Part shown: in pieces, positions 24,101-35,750 of the stretch
Position numbering within the stretch: the first letter of the stretch is position 1
How the letters are laid out: every line of letters begins with the position of its first letter
Assembly (NCBI GenBank): GCA_013115135.1
Contig: JABANP010000101.1
Coordinates: forward strand, 62,001-126,000
Reading direction: 5' to 3'
DNA: 64,000 nucleotides
Source: Perkinsus olseni
Lineage: Eukaryota > Perkinsozoa > Perkinsida > Perkinsidae
The notes under the pieces: model-generated
What the model was told of the DNA's origin: nothing
The model's database searches: none
What the model saw: only the letters and a program-made list of their open reading frames with translations
Program-made: the position numbers and the translations under genes

Positions 24101-26137
24101 CGGGAAGAAGGACTATCCCCATCTCAAGCATATCGCCGGCGGACCCTACCCGTAAGGTTTCTCGCACGATAGTTTGTCTCCTCCGCTGGAGATTTCGGAG
24201 CCGAGTATTGAAGATCCTATCGCTCTTCTTCTGGCGTCCTGTGAGATCCTTGTCATCAAGCTTCAACGCTCGGACGGCGTTCGAGCCAGCTTCATGCACT
24301 TCTCGCTTCGTCTGAAAGATATGATCGCTCTCAACTTGAGCTCTTTTGCATCTTCCATGCAGAATAGAAAGATACTTTCCCGCTCTTACCTTATCGGCCA
24401 TTTTGTTCGCTCTTTGCTGGAATCTTTTCAGCGCGACATTCTGTTGGTACTCTGCCAGCTGCGATATAACCCTACCAAAGAGGATACCGCCTTCACCATT
24501 AACACGATGAGAGTCCACCCTCGGACACCGCTACCACCGGAGAAGTAAAAGCCAACAACTCAGCATGAGCAGCTCAGCCAGTGGACAGCCAGAGGATCGT
24601 CGGCCAGTGGGAACCCGCGGAGAGCAACCCTCGTTAGACTTACGACTTTATGGCCTTCCTCCTCTCAGGGCCTGCTGTTACGAAGCGACTCAATGAAGTG
24701 TCGGCACGGTCCGTCCTCCTTATAAAGAGATGAGTCGTCCGCTCCAACTGATAGGACGGTAGATTAATACACCATCCACGTCGGCGGGGGGCTCGTCCTG
24801 CTCACCTCGTCCAACACACGAGTACTGTGGACCGCGTGCCGCGCCGTCAAGACGATGAGAGCTCTTTGTAGTCTGTAAACCTTCTTGATCAATACCGCGA
24901 TGGACTAACAACGAAGTGAATCCTCATCAGCTCTGCCCAGTAGGGAGGATAGAATCCATGACCCACTCACCTTCATAAGGTTGACGTAAACTTTCTTAGT
25001 ATCAGCCAACAGCGTCTTGCCCTTCTCTTCCGCCATCTTTGCGTACTTTTTCGCATCCTGAATACCGACACTTCACAGAACACCCAGCTCCAAGAAAGTC
25101 GATAGAGATGAATTTCGAAGATTGCAAAATCGTTCAACCCCAAGACTGGCAGACCTACAGCATCGAAGAGCTCGTCGTACATCTCCTTGTCCTGCGAGAC
25201 GGTCTTCCTGATATCCCTGAGGACGGTATAAGTAGCAACCCGTCAACGAACAACAGCAGCAGCAGCAGGCTACTGTTCCACATCCTTCATATTCCTCTCT
25301 TCACCTGTCATAGTTTCCACCTGACGCAACAGCGTCAATCACCCAAGGGAGGAGGCAACATCATGCGAAACCCCCAACCCGCGACGAATAATGCGGGTAA
25401 CCTCCTCAGAGTGTAAAGGGGACCGAACTCACCACAACAGGCCGTAGTAAGGCCAGGACCTTCATCACAGCCTCCGCCTGCTCCATCATGCCCTTCTCTC
25501 CCTTCCTAAACACGGCAGGCACTACTACTCGACTACTACGACGCACCTCCGCCGATCGAAGCCTTCCTCACTGTCGTTCGATGTCCGTCAAGTCCGTCAT
25601 TGGTTGGAGATCCGCCTTCGACAGAGTTTCTACTTGAGCTGTCAAATCGTCCACCCTGCGAGCATTCAGTAATAATCGCATCCAAAGTCGAAGCGTGCAA
25701 GATGCAGAAAAGGTTGGAATCCCACTGAGTGCTCACATCTTTGTTGCCGCCTTTACTTCAACTGCCAGCTTCTTCCTTATATCAGCCGCCATATTAGTGT
25801 GCTTAAACGCTACTTGCCCACAGGTCACAGTCCAATATCTCCCGTCGCAGAAGCGATTCCTGAATTGGATAATGCACTCCGGGGGAATCGAACCCGGTAC
25901 CAACAGCATGACAGGCAACTCTTACATCCAGTCGCCCCAATATCCCACGGTATGCTTCAGGTCGGGCCCGAGTAAGGCCCTCGTAGCCTTTATATGATTC
26001 TTGATATCTTCGTACTCATCATCAGGAGCCTCCAAGAGGGATCCCGTCGCACGAGGCCCTGCAATCCTCAGCATAGTCGTGGTGGTCTCCGGAGACACAC
26101 TCCGTGGTAGGATGAGCAATAACGAAATGACATACAT
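18200..26137 (-). CDS. Gene A: secreted coiled-coil protein with GYWxDW/CD-CG block
   Basis: Start at 26137 (MYVISLLLILPRSVSPE, a signal peptide). Mapped exons: 26137-25926, 25859-25737, 25655-25572, 25505-25433, 25320-25274, 25216-25159, 25057-24971, 24904-24806, 24747-24644, 24530-24497, 24458-24390, 24311-24150, 24004-23880, 23706-23451, 23311-23157, 23096-22986, 22763-22628, 22504-22339, 22298 downward, 21830-21723, 21639-21505, 21457-21375, 21318-21208, 21160-21019, 20970-20887, then smaller exons to about 18.2 kb. Exon 1 ends GYWGDW; exon 2 holds NRFCDGRYWTVTCGQVAF. The rest is long coiled coil, e.g. RDIERQQAVIEEAEK and EALHDEVDTANGKAK. A GLSGDEMKSYIEEQL block near 20.0 kb matches gene B. 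The frame fails to close at two junctions (23157/23096 and 22628/22504). The end near 18.2-18.5 kb is approximate. No family recognised. Confidence 0.75.
23554..23564 (-). repeat. tRNA T-arm hairpin inside gene A
   Basis: Minus-strand CCAGG-TTCGAAT-CCTGG forms a perfect five-base stem with a seven-base loop, the exact T arm of a tRNA, and includes the B box GGTTCGAATCC. It is flanked by a good donor (GTAAGA at 23578) and acceptor (CTCAG), which would frame a 50-base intron, but the reading frame is kept only if it is not spliced. The rest of a tRNA is absent. Confidence 0.6.
25860..25925 (-). repeat. tRNA-like 3' half within intron 1 of gene A
   Basis: This 66-base intron starts GTAAGA and ends TTCAG. 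Inside it the minus strand has GCCTGTCATGC, like the anticodon arm of tRNA-Asp (GTC), followed by the B box GGTTCGATTCC at 25894-25884 and a CCCCCGG stem partner. Stem pairing is imperfect, so this is a relic rather than a gene. Confidence 0.5.
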
Positions 26138-28256
26138 ACAGGCAAGGGGGTAATGGCTGACAGAAGCACGGTAACTCCCGCCGGCCAGCAGTCCCTCTTC
26201 AAGTTGTCCACCTGAGGAAGGCCGAGGGGTCGAAGTTCCATGACCGGGCCGATCATTGACGCAACACAAGACAGTGCAGCACATGACGACTTGAGTAAAG
26301 CTCCGCACCACATGCATCACGATTCGGCTAGTCGTCGTAGTCGGCGATGATCTTCTTCAGCTGAAGTTACGAGCAGCAATCTACTGACATACGGCATCAC
26401 AGGGCATTTACTTTTCTCTCGGTAGAGGTGTCTTCTTCTACTGTGGTTGAGGTGAAGGTGGACGGGGTCTCCTCTTGCAGGCGAGTCAGACTGAAACGCC
26501 ATCAATGCGGTCGAGAGGGGTGGTAAGGTTACACCTCCTGCGCCCCACTACCGCAGATACATCCCGCCTACGGCAATATGGATACTGTGTACTATTAACA
26601 ACACTCCCAATGGGAAAGAACATTTGATTCAAGTCTAAGAATTCGACCTGAGGGCTTCAACGGCCCCTGAGGGCTTATCGCAACCAACCCCTAAAGCCTT
26701 CCCCATCCGAATCGGCATCCCCGATTCTGGCAACACTTCGACGGCGTAGGCTGTGGAATGCAGGGATTTGCCCTTCCCAGCATGAGGGACCGCAGCGACA
26801 GGACAGCTCCCACAGGCCCGCTCCTGACCTTCCCCTCTTCGGCAGCCATCCCTCGAGGCCTCGTGACCTCACAGGCACCGCAGCAGTGATGCTGTACGTA
26901 GCAATGGTCGTATTAAGCCTGATGATCGATAAGTCAACTGCTGGTGAGGCGAGTGGACTACCTCGGACTCCACGATAGGTCGGGCTTCTCGAAGACGCTG
27001 GGAGGCGGTGGTGGGCCCGCTGGCACCGTCCGAGAAGGGCCAATGAGAGCACCGTAATCTACAGGCTTCCCTAGGTCCACCCTCACACCATCAATCTGAG
27101 AATGAGTTTATTCAATATAATCACTCTACGGAGGATATGGTGCAATCGGCTATCGTAAGCCCGCAGTGTTATGATCCAGCAGCTTCCACTAGCCCCCTCC
27201 CCCACTCGATCCCTACCGTCGGTGCCATTGGCTTCTTCTGCGTCACTCCCGTTGACGTCGGCAGAGGTAGAGGGTCCCTCACAACCTTATCCGGTGCTAC
27301 TGATACCAGGCAACTTGTGGGAGCTAGAAGTGTCAGAAAAAGGCAGGAGAAGAGCATCTCATCGAAGGCGAATGGTAATGGCTGTAGGCTGTTCGATACT
27401 CCATCTATGATGAACGCAACGAGCTTCCGCCGAAGGGATCGTATCATGCTCAACCATGCTGCGATACCTTAATCACATCAGCCTCGACTCAGCAGTTGGG
27501 CGACTCTGAGAGGCACCAAAGACAGTCTACAGCATGAGGAGAACGTCGACTGAACGCAGTAGTGTACCCCACTAGAAACCATCCCACCCACCTCGGCATC
27601 ATCTTGTCGATTTTCTCATCTAAGTGAGAGCTCCCTCCAACCTTAGGGTGCGGCGTAGCCTTTAATCCTACCGGGTAACTACAGGCATCCGTTCAAAACA
27701 CCGATACAGGCAACAGCAGCAGTAGCAGCACCCCACCTTCGCTCATCCCACTTGAGCTGAGGATTCGCATTGATGCTCTCATCATCGTTGACCTTCACTT
27801 CGGGTACGATCGGTAGCCGGCCGCCCCAGTGGCGGGGCTACCGCCAGGCGCTTCCATTCAGCTTCATCAGCCATCGACATATTCGCCGAAGTATCGAAGT
27901 CCCACTGAGGAAGGGAGCGTAGGGAGCTGTTTGTGAAGCGTGTATCTTGCCACACTTGCCATCGGCAGGAGAGGTCGGAACAGCATGGAAACGATAAGAT
28001 TCACTATTGGAATTATCACAAAGAATTCACGATAAATTCCCACGGTATTGAGTCCAAGGGTGATGACTGACCTCTTTGTAGGGTGCCCAAGTAGGCCGTG
28101 GAGGTGCTGCCGATCTGAGGATCAGTAGAAGAGTCAGGGCGAGATCAACAACACGGCAATGGCCCTTACCTTACTGAGGCCCCTTCAGTCGATAGGCGTA
28201 AAGCCAAGGCTGTGGCAAGGAAGGACAGACAGCCGATCCAGAGTATTGAGGAGACG
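26138..28256. other. Region upstream of gene A, only weak signals
   Basis: About 2.1 kb containing the promoter side of gene A. A short plus-strand frame near 26891 starts MLYVAMVVLSLM, signal-peptide-like, but is only about 29 codons. A stronger candidate is at 27169-27357 (listed separately). CAG-type triplets lie at 27712-27730. No other feature is supported. Confidence 0.4.
27169..27357 (-). CDS. Possible first exon of a small secreted protein
   Basis: From the Met at 27357 the frame begins MLFSCLFLTLLAPTSCLVS, a textbook signal peptide with cleavage likely after SC or LVS, and continues for about 44 residues (PLPLPTSTGVTQKKP) to a stop at 27169. The total of 62 codons is short; a GTGGAA donor near the end could splice it to a further exon that I could not identify. 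Function unknown. Confidence 0.35.
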   Translation of the reverse strand: MLFSCLFLTLLAPTSCLVSVAPDKVVRDPLPLPTSTGVTQKKPMAPTVGIEWGRGLVEAAGS

Positions 28257-28415
28257 ATGGAAATTGGATGGGGTATAATAATAGCTGGGATGGTCATGAC
28301 GCTAACCGAACCCGCATGCGGAAATCTAGATGCCGCCGAGGATGACCTCCGCGTGGGTTCGATGATACACATGTCGCCAGGATACACAAATGTGGCGAGA
28401 ATATTAACACCACTG
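28257..28415 (+). CDS. Possible first exon of a secreted protein
   Basis: Starts MEIGWGIIIAGMVMTLTEPACG, a signal-peptide-like N-terminus, then a hydrophilic segment (NLDAAEDDLRVG). Ends in phase 0 at a good donor (CTG|GTGAGG). No matching next exon was found; a minus-strand frame with its own donor at about 28500 overlaps the region where it should be. Confidence 0.35.
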
Positions 28416-31400
28416 GTGAGGTACTACTAGTACCGTACTCGTAGTATCTTAGCACCGAGGCGGGCCATGGTGAATAGCGGCAGCACAGAGCAGATGATGA
28501 GAGAGAAATAACTTACCGCATTACGGAGAGTACGGGACCTTCCAAGCTCCCTCGAACCTAGTAAGGTGATATCATTGACTACGCAAGTGCTCAAGGGAGC
28601 TCTGCAGAAAAGAGAACCAAGTCTCGAAGACATGAATAGCAAATATAACAATCGGAGCTTAGTTGGTAGACTTGATAGTATCGAACCATGCAGTAGTGGT
28701 AAGAGGGGAGGACTTGGGCTCTTTGCACCTTACAAGAGAGCACGAGAATTATCACTAAGGCGTATTCACTGTTAGATATACAGGCACGCTTTGATCTACG
28801 CATCACCCCTATTCATAGGGACCCGGTGAATGGAGATGGGTCGAGAAAGGGGAATTGCGGGCGGTCAATGAGAACCGGGGTAAGGCGTATTCGTGGTAAA
28901 AAGAGGCTACAACAGGTTACCGGTGTGCCCATTTCCCATGTGCACCTCCGAAGTCGTTATCTGTGGGGCTTCCAATAGCTCTATGTTTCGGCCATTTCCC
29001 GAAACGCTATGGCACTGCCCAACCTCTCGACCCGAGTCAGATTTAGTGACAGCCCTCCCCGGTCCTCAGCACCGCTTTCCACTATTAATGGACTCCGTTG
29101 TTGATCATTAGTGGACCGCCAATGATGAAGAACGGGGTATATACCGCGAGCCGGTCTGTGTCGCACAGAACCTCGATCGATACTCAGTGTTTTCAATGAG
29201 AAGCGGAAATTCAACCGGCATGATGATCTGCCGAGATGACGCAAGTAAGGTCGCGACTAGTAGGATAGTTCTCTGACTCTAACCATCTCTAGAGTTCTTG
29301 TGAACTAACGACGACCGTTTCCTAGCAGCCACCATCACATAAAGCTTAACCAGCAATGATCCTCTCAGCGCTGCGCTCAGACGTACCGTATCTTCACACA
29401 CCGGTTCCCTTCATGATCGAATATCACCAACACCCGTCCCCAATCAGACTCGCATACCACATGTTTGCCGTGCTGTCCGAAGGAGAAACGAGTCACTGAG
29501 AGAGAATGGTCATGGCGTTGAGGAAATGCAAGAGGTTAAGGTAGAGCAAGTGAGGCCTACAATGGCATGCAGCTTGACAATGCATTCACCAGACGGTCCT
29601 CGAAGTCCCGGTCAGTACGCCAGAGGCTGAGTCTACTGCAGTTACTACCGTCGTTGCTGATGAAGACGGCGAAGCACCTGGCGGTGTACACCATGCTGAT
29701 GCTATGACCCAACAGGTTTGTGTGCAGCCTCGATGGAGCCGGATGGGGCACGTCCAGGCGATGCCTACCACTTCCACCTATCCCAATATCCCCCTTTATT
29801 CCTCTGTACCCATCCTTTAAGCTTGATGTTGGCTACAGCACTCAACAGCGATGCCCCCGAGCCAGGCATGCCGCCGAGGCCCAGTTCTGTAGAGAAGTAT
29901 GCAGCTGCTGATGACGAGAGGGAGTACTCCGATGTTACTGAAGGAGAAGGAAACATGGCCGCCAATTACTCAGAGCAATGGTCGTTGAATCTGGGATGAT
30001 ACTTTCATGGGAACCAGTCCTGTTACCCAGACCCTATCTAACTTCTACTACCGCTGGCGATTCACGCAGGGACGCTGCTCAGTCCGCGGAAAACAGTAAG
30101 GTTGGTAAGGTCCTGCCTTTCCGGTGGATAAAGATGCGCATCGAGCGTGTACATCGAGTAAACGTGCACATAGTATCCCACAGCGCACGGGCCAAATGAT
30201 GATCCTCCAAGCGACGCCTTAGGCGATCACCAAACGCGGTACAGGGACCACGGCTACTGAAGACGGGTCTCACGCAGTCCTCCGCCCACCCACTCAATGA
30301 CGTTGCCTCCGAGCCTCTATACAGCAGCGACCGACTTCGAGGAGTGGTGCTAGACAGACGTCTCCGACTGGAGGAAGCCGATAACGGCATCAAAGACTGA
30401 GATGCAGATCAGACTGCAATGACCTAGCACAATACACGCCCACTCGGAGAGGGTACACCGCTGCTATGCCAATGTCGACATCAAAAGATTCGACGACCAG
30501 GAGAAAAAGTCATAGCATCTCGTGTGCGTACGGCGAGCATCGAGAGACGCATTACACAACGGCGAAGAATAGGCCGGCGGCCCACCTTAGAAGGGGTGTT
30601 CTCCGGATCGTCATCGCTATCCTCATGCCGGTCTAAGCCGACCACTTCGGGCGAGGCCATCCCCGCCCCTTCCACCATAGGCTCCCCCTCCTGCTGTTGT
30701 AGTGGAATTGGCGACACACACGACGGCTGCAAGGAGATGGTCGTGATGAGCACTACCAATGTAACAATACAGTTGGGACACCTCACCTCGTCACCATCTC
30801 TAAACCCACTGGGAGGGGATGGAACGATGCTATGCAATCTGAGTTGGCTAGCCGTACAGGGCGGCCCTTCAAACAGATTACTCTTCAATACTTACTCACT
30901 CGAGAGATTCACGTCTTCAGATCCACTATTCTGTGGCGATCGAGGCGTAGTTGCCGGCACCGGGGATTGAACCTGCGTCCATTATCCACCTCGGAGTCCG
31001 AGGCTCGGACAGGCACCAAAAGCACCCACCTCGGACGCGCACACCAGTACGACTGTTTCGACAACCGGAGTGCTGGTAGCGGTTAGAAACTGAAGCGTTG
31101 TCACATGACCAGTCTAACAGCTGTACCTACTTCCTCCGTCCGTTTCTGGTCCAGCCTGGCTACCTTCAACGGGCCAAAGTCACTACTTTGCTTCGTGCGG
31201 ATACCCAGACAATAGTTGCATCGCTCCGCTGTAGTCAAGTAGTTTCCCATCAAAAAGAAAATCGGTCCCCAAGAATGCTAGCATCACCGTTACCCGATAC
31301 TATCAGTCATATCGGCCATTCACTCTAGGTCTACACAGGCCAACCTATGATACCCACGAAGAAGATACTTGAGGCCACCCTAGGATGCTCTGCTACGTTG

Positions 31401-32085
31401 ACAAGGCGTGGTAAATCCGGATCGTCGGCTACCCTCCTTGACGCACTTCATCTAATGCACCACCAACTCCCAGAAGACTGTTGCTGCGGTTGCGACCCAA
31501 GACAAGTTGAATAGAAAAATTACTATTTACTACAGTAACACACGTGACGATAGTTGGACCACAATAGGTAGACGCCCTTTGCACTGCCGACGAACCCCGC
31601 CGTGAATCTTCCGCGTGCGGTCTTAAGCACATCTTTGTTGAGGCAGATCCTTTGCTAGGCGTCGCTATAAATGGAACAGGGTCGATCACAGTGTGAATTG
31701 TTCTTACTACTTGCAAATTACGACCAAATTATAGTGAAATGCTAACATTCGACTGGAGACCATTGGTTCTCCAACCTAACCTATTCTGTATCTTTCAAAC
31801 TTCAACCTTAGATGGCTTCTTCCTAAGCCCACTTACACGTGATCCGCAAAGACACCGGTCCCAAAGACATCTTCCAAGTGGCAGCCCGAAGACCATTCTC
31901 ATCATAATCATCAGTCGTATTAACGGTAGTGGCATATCTCCTCCTAGCCATATCCAACAACAACAGAGGGTTCCTTATCGATACCGCACCACGCCATTGA
32001 ATAAGACGACACAAATGGGTAACTCGTTCGCTCTCCAAAGTCTATAAAATTCCAATGCTATGCATCGCGTTAGTACCACTATTAC
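28416..32085. other. Region of scattered exon-like fragments
   Basis: Candidate minus-strand exons: 29777-29560 (frame with VYTARCFAVFISNDGSN) and about 29490-29375 (HVVCESDWGRVLVIFDHEG, beta-propeller-like), which do not join in frame; and 30888-30481, split by a probable intron with GTGAGG donor and TTGCAG acceptor, with an acidic Asp-rich stretch. A tRNA-like relic with B box lies at 30963-30973 (minus). None can be assembled into a full gene. Confidence 0.4.
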
Positions 32086-32339
32086 ATCCTGCATAGAGGA
32101 AACCTCTTGCCGCATCCTCTCACACTTATCGCTCAGCTCACCATTAACCTGTCGCTCCGCCTTTAGATCGCGCCTGACATTCACCTCGGACCACGTGGAA
32201 CCGCGCCACCAGCGACTCACCTCAGCTCATCGTTTTCCTCCATGACCGCCCCCAGCTGATTCCTCAATACTCTCAAGTCACGACGGTAGACCAGCAGAAG
32301 TTCCCGTAGCTCTGAAGGAACCGTTTGTCCGACCCTGGC
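32086..32339 (-). CDS. Two exons of a coiled-coil protein (partial)
   Basis: Exons 32339-32221 and 32173-32086 join in phase 2 through a 47-base intron (GTGAGT...GTCAG). Together they give about 69 residues of strongly heptad-like sequence: SELRELLLVYRRDLRVLRNQ, MEENDELR, then KAERQVNGELSDKCERMRQE. The upstream boundary is a CTAG acceptor and the downstream one a GTAATA donor, so both neighbours are missing. It resembles the coiled coils of genes A and B only in general style. Unknown function. Confidence 0.5.
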
Positions 32340-35119
32340 CTAGTAAAAACTACCTGTAAGGCTTTGTGGTGGTTGTGAGCTAGTATCCACCAGCTAGAGG
32401 TGTCAGAATCATGCTGTGAGGGGTGTCCACTGAAAACGGACGTCCACTTCGAATAACAACGACATGGCTACGTGAGGCATCACGAGAGGCTATCGTCTCT
32501 TCAATAACTCGCGGGCGACGGTCGGGGGTCCGAGGCTGGGAGGCGGTACTAGTGATCGAGGATGATTCCACCGGACCTAGTGAGAAGGATGGATGCGCTA
32601 CCTAGAGGACTTGACAGGCCCGCTCCTCCCAATATGTACTACCTTGCCCCGATATCCCTGAGGGGACTGCCACAGGTGGTGGGCGCTTCACACTCGAAAG
32701 ACGCCCTTCCATTCTTAGAAAACAGCGCTGATGTTCAATCCGTAATAGCGTGGATGACGACCTATTGTGTATCTTCCCCCCTTCAACCTAAGATTCTTCC
32801 AACTTGAGGTAGGTTTATTCATCTTCGTTGGCTCTGTCGCCTCACCTACCAACGTAAATCCACACTTTCAAATGCAAGTTCCGACAAGAACGAGCCACAG
32901 ACATGGGATGTGAGATTACGATCCGAGCCCATGTTATTATGGGATTATTTGATACCTCCATGCCTTCGAAACAGGCACGACTCGTCGTTCGACCGAGTCC
33001 TGAGCCGATAATGCGCGGAAACCGCGCGCGCCCAACTGATCGATATCTGCGCACATCGGCCACGCGGGGCTTATGTTGGACCAACACTGTTGGTTCGGGA
33101 ATGGGCAGTGTAAACCGCATTGTGTTGAGGTTGTAATACCTGAGAGCCGGGCCTTCGGTTTGGTCGCTCTCTTCGGAGGTGTATGGGAACTAAGTTCACG
33201 TCCAATACATTCTTGCACGCTATCTTGCTCGCCTCTCGAGACCGACCGCGTCGGTGGTGCCACAAGGCTTCAAGGGACGGCTATAAGCCTAGGCCATTGA
33301 TGTACCCCGGGCGTAGGTTTTTTATCTGGATTCAACATCATAATGGACGACTCCATCACAATCGACATCAATAGGCCTTCCGCGTCATCCCAGTCGCGGT
33401 ATGTGGTGGCGGTAATAATATCACGGGGGATCGAACCTTGGCGGAAGGCTTCCAAGGCGTAATCAATGACCAATTGAGTGATTCGGAATTGTGTATCGTA
33501 TTGCTTATCCTGACCGGTGGCCAGTTCGTTCTCATCGCCCTCCCTTACTTCTCGAGTAACATTGACATGGCCTCTCTTATGGCGGCTCCTACGGTCTCCT
33601 ACGGTTTGCATTCTGCATGCTAGTAGCTAGACTCACCTCGGGACCTTCGGCCCTACTCGGTATCTGTACATCTTGAAATTGTTCTCGTCATCATAAGCCC
33701 GAAGAGTCTACTATGTCGATAGTGAAGTATGGCAGTGGGAGAGTTCGATGCCGCCACCCTTCTCTCCTCACTGTTTACTCTCACCAGTGGATGACAGCCT
33801 CCTTAGTCGAAATCTCCGTCGAGTCGCCCTAAATTCCCACGAGTGCGCGCTTCAGAATTGGCTGCTTTCATCCTGCTCTTGAACGTTGTCAAGAGAGAGT
33901 TTACCCGGTGATCCTTTACGCTCCTCGTCTTCCTGAGATAGTATCTTGAAGTGCGCGTTTCGGCTGCCCAACACCTGTCGATCGTCCGATGGTGGCTGCC
34001 CTCGCGAGGTTGATGCATGGTGATGATGATCAGGTATGCAACCCACTGAACACCACAGGCGAACGTTTTGAATTCATCACTGAAGGCCTCAAACCTCTAC
34101 CCGACACCGATTGGACGCGGGAGGACATGAAGGACTTCTGGCACGCCTACAGTGCACCACCTGATGGTTTTCATAAGTAGCAGCTAGTACGGGCGGGCTT
34201 CCCATCCGATCGACTCGCAGTCCTCTGACGCTCCTACATAGAGTGAATTAAACCATGCCCGTTACGACTCGGGACACTTTATCACCCCATCCATGGTCCC
34301 TAAGGCCCCAGTAGCGACGCCCCCCGCCTCAGGTTTGCTCTCGTTACTAAACTCCTAGATTATCACGGTCTAGGGCGGAAGTCCCGCTCAGAGGTCCATT
34401 TGAGCCGACTAGAAGGTGCACTACGAAGGTACTGCCAACTGCCCACTTTTCCAGTACCATCTTTTCCCCTCCTCCTCAGGGCTGGCCTCGTTGTTGATTC
34501 TCGGAATCGGGTGAGTGCTGAGGCCTTCAACGATATATCAGCCCATATCACTGAACGGGGCGGCCTCCATTACTGGGTGCAAATGGCCCTGTCTTGAATT
34601 ATTCCCTTTCCCCCTCTAACATGCTCTGTCGGGTTCATCAGTCTTCAATACCGGTACAGCACTCGCACTTTGGTATGGCATCAAGCCCCACCGGTGTCGC
34701 GCCTACAGCAGCGGCAGCTGCATTCTATTACAGCTGCTTCGAGGCAGCAGATCTCGACGGTACGGTATGGTCGTTTCTTGGAGGCCCCTGACGCCCTTCC
34801 TCAGGCGATGTGTCCTGCTGCCCTCCCAACCTGGATGGAATGAAGGAATTAAACCCCGAGTGAGAGATGCCGTCAGGTATGCCTTTATACGACTGTGTTT
34901 GATACAGGTGTACTTCTACTAGCAGTAGCCCTCTGCTCCGCAGTTTGGATCGTGACTCGTGTGTAGAGGCTATTGCTTGCCTTATTGTTGATGGTAGCCG
35001 GAGACCGGTAAGAGGCTAGCTGTTACACCTCCGTTACCGATGGCATCATGCCGATGTTATTCATGCCAGGATAGGAGCACTCCTGGTCGATGCCGTCTCC
35101 CCATTTGATCTGTTCTCAG
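32340..35119. other. Mostly unassigned region
   Basis: Weak candidates: a minus-strand frame 33611-33270 with a helical segment (ITQLVIDYALEAFRQG) that includes a B-box match at 33427-33437; and a plus-strand last exon near 34060-34180 (ITEGLKPLPDTDWTREDMK) ending at a stop at 34178-34180. Neither could be extended. Confidence 0.4.
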
Positions 35120-35419
35120 GAGGCGGTTGAAGTGGTCCGACGATGCTGGTCGGAGCAGCAGATGATGTGGCTATTCCTGCACCATCGAGAACACTACAAG
35201 AGGGCGATGGAAATCCTCAGTAGCTCACAGCTACTGTCAAAGGAGGAGTTCCCCAGCATACGGCCGTACACGCGGCAGCTGCCGGCTGGTGTTGCAGCCG
35301 AGCTCTCCGCGCTCAGTAGAGCCGAGCTCGTGGAGGTGCTCATGGTGGTTGTTAAGGATCCCTCTAAGATTCCTACCTTACCGTCGATTATAAGCTGCAA
35401 GGCGTCTACTGTTCTGTGA
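35120..35419 (+). CDS. Unrecognised helical protein, last exon
   Basis: A strong acceptor (CTGTTCTCAG) at 35119 starts this exon, which runs 99 residues to a stop at 35419. It reads as an all-helical segment: EAVEVVRRCWSEQQMMWLF, then REHYKRAMEILSSSQLL and AELSALSRAELVEVLMVVV. Upstream a possible exon near 34676 (MASSPTGVAPTAAAAAFYY) may belong to it. No known domain recognised. Confidence 0.45.
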   Translation, partial: EAVEVVRRCWSEQQMMWLFLHHREHYKRAMEILSSSQLLSKEEFPSIRPYTRQLPAGVAAELSALSRAELVEVLMVVVKDPSKIPTLPSIISCKASTVL

Positions 35420-35559
35420 GATCATTCGGGTTGTGTTAGCATATTTCCAGTCACCAGGTAGTGTGAGGGCAGCTGGGGAGGGCCCGTCGGCAGGACCTGT
35501 TCTTTTGGCACCAGCTCAAATGCAGTTAGGCCTCACTAGCCACTCACTGAGCTCTCTCT

Positions 35560-35598
35560 GTATGTAACCTCGTCGAGGCCCTAGACGAGGTTACATAC
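35560..35598. repeat. Perfect 15-bp inverted repeat, 9-base loop
   Basis: Arms at 35560-35574 and 35584-35598 are exact reverse complements (GTATGTAACCTCGTC). Immediately after come two smaller overlapping palindromes built on TTGAG/CTCAA (35600-35617). It sits between the end of the gene at 35419 and the start at 35751, both plus strand. Candidate transcript-end hairpin, small-RNA precursor or element relic. Confidence 0.65.
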
Positions 35599-35750
35599 TT
35601 GAGTTCTCAACTTGAGAGTGCTAGCACAGCGCTGCTTCTGCGGCGCTGACTTTATGCTACAATCACAGCCCGCAATACGGTAATGGAGAGTATCCTCTGA
35701 TACAGCTTCTGATGGCCAGCTATCATCTCCGTAGTAGTTCCAACCAATCC

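Noticed and set aside
30963..31020. Possible full tRNA on the minus strand
   Set aside because: A B box and an acceptor-like GCCGGCA are present, but the T stem mispairs and the D arm lacks its loop bases; kept only as a relic.
33427..33437. B-box match as a repeat element
   Set aside because: It lies within a minus-strand frame that may be coding and has no stem bases around it; counted in the motif total but not listed as an element.
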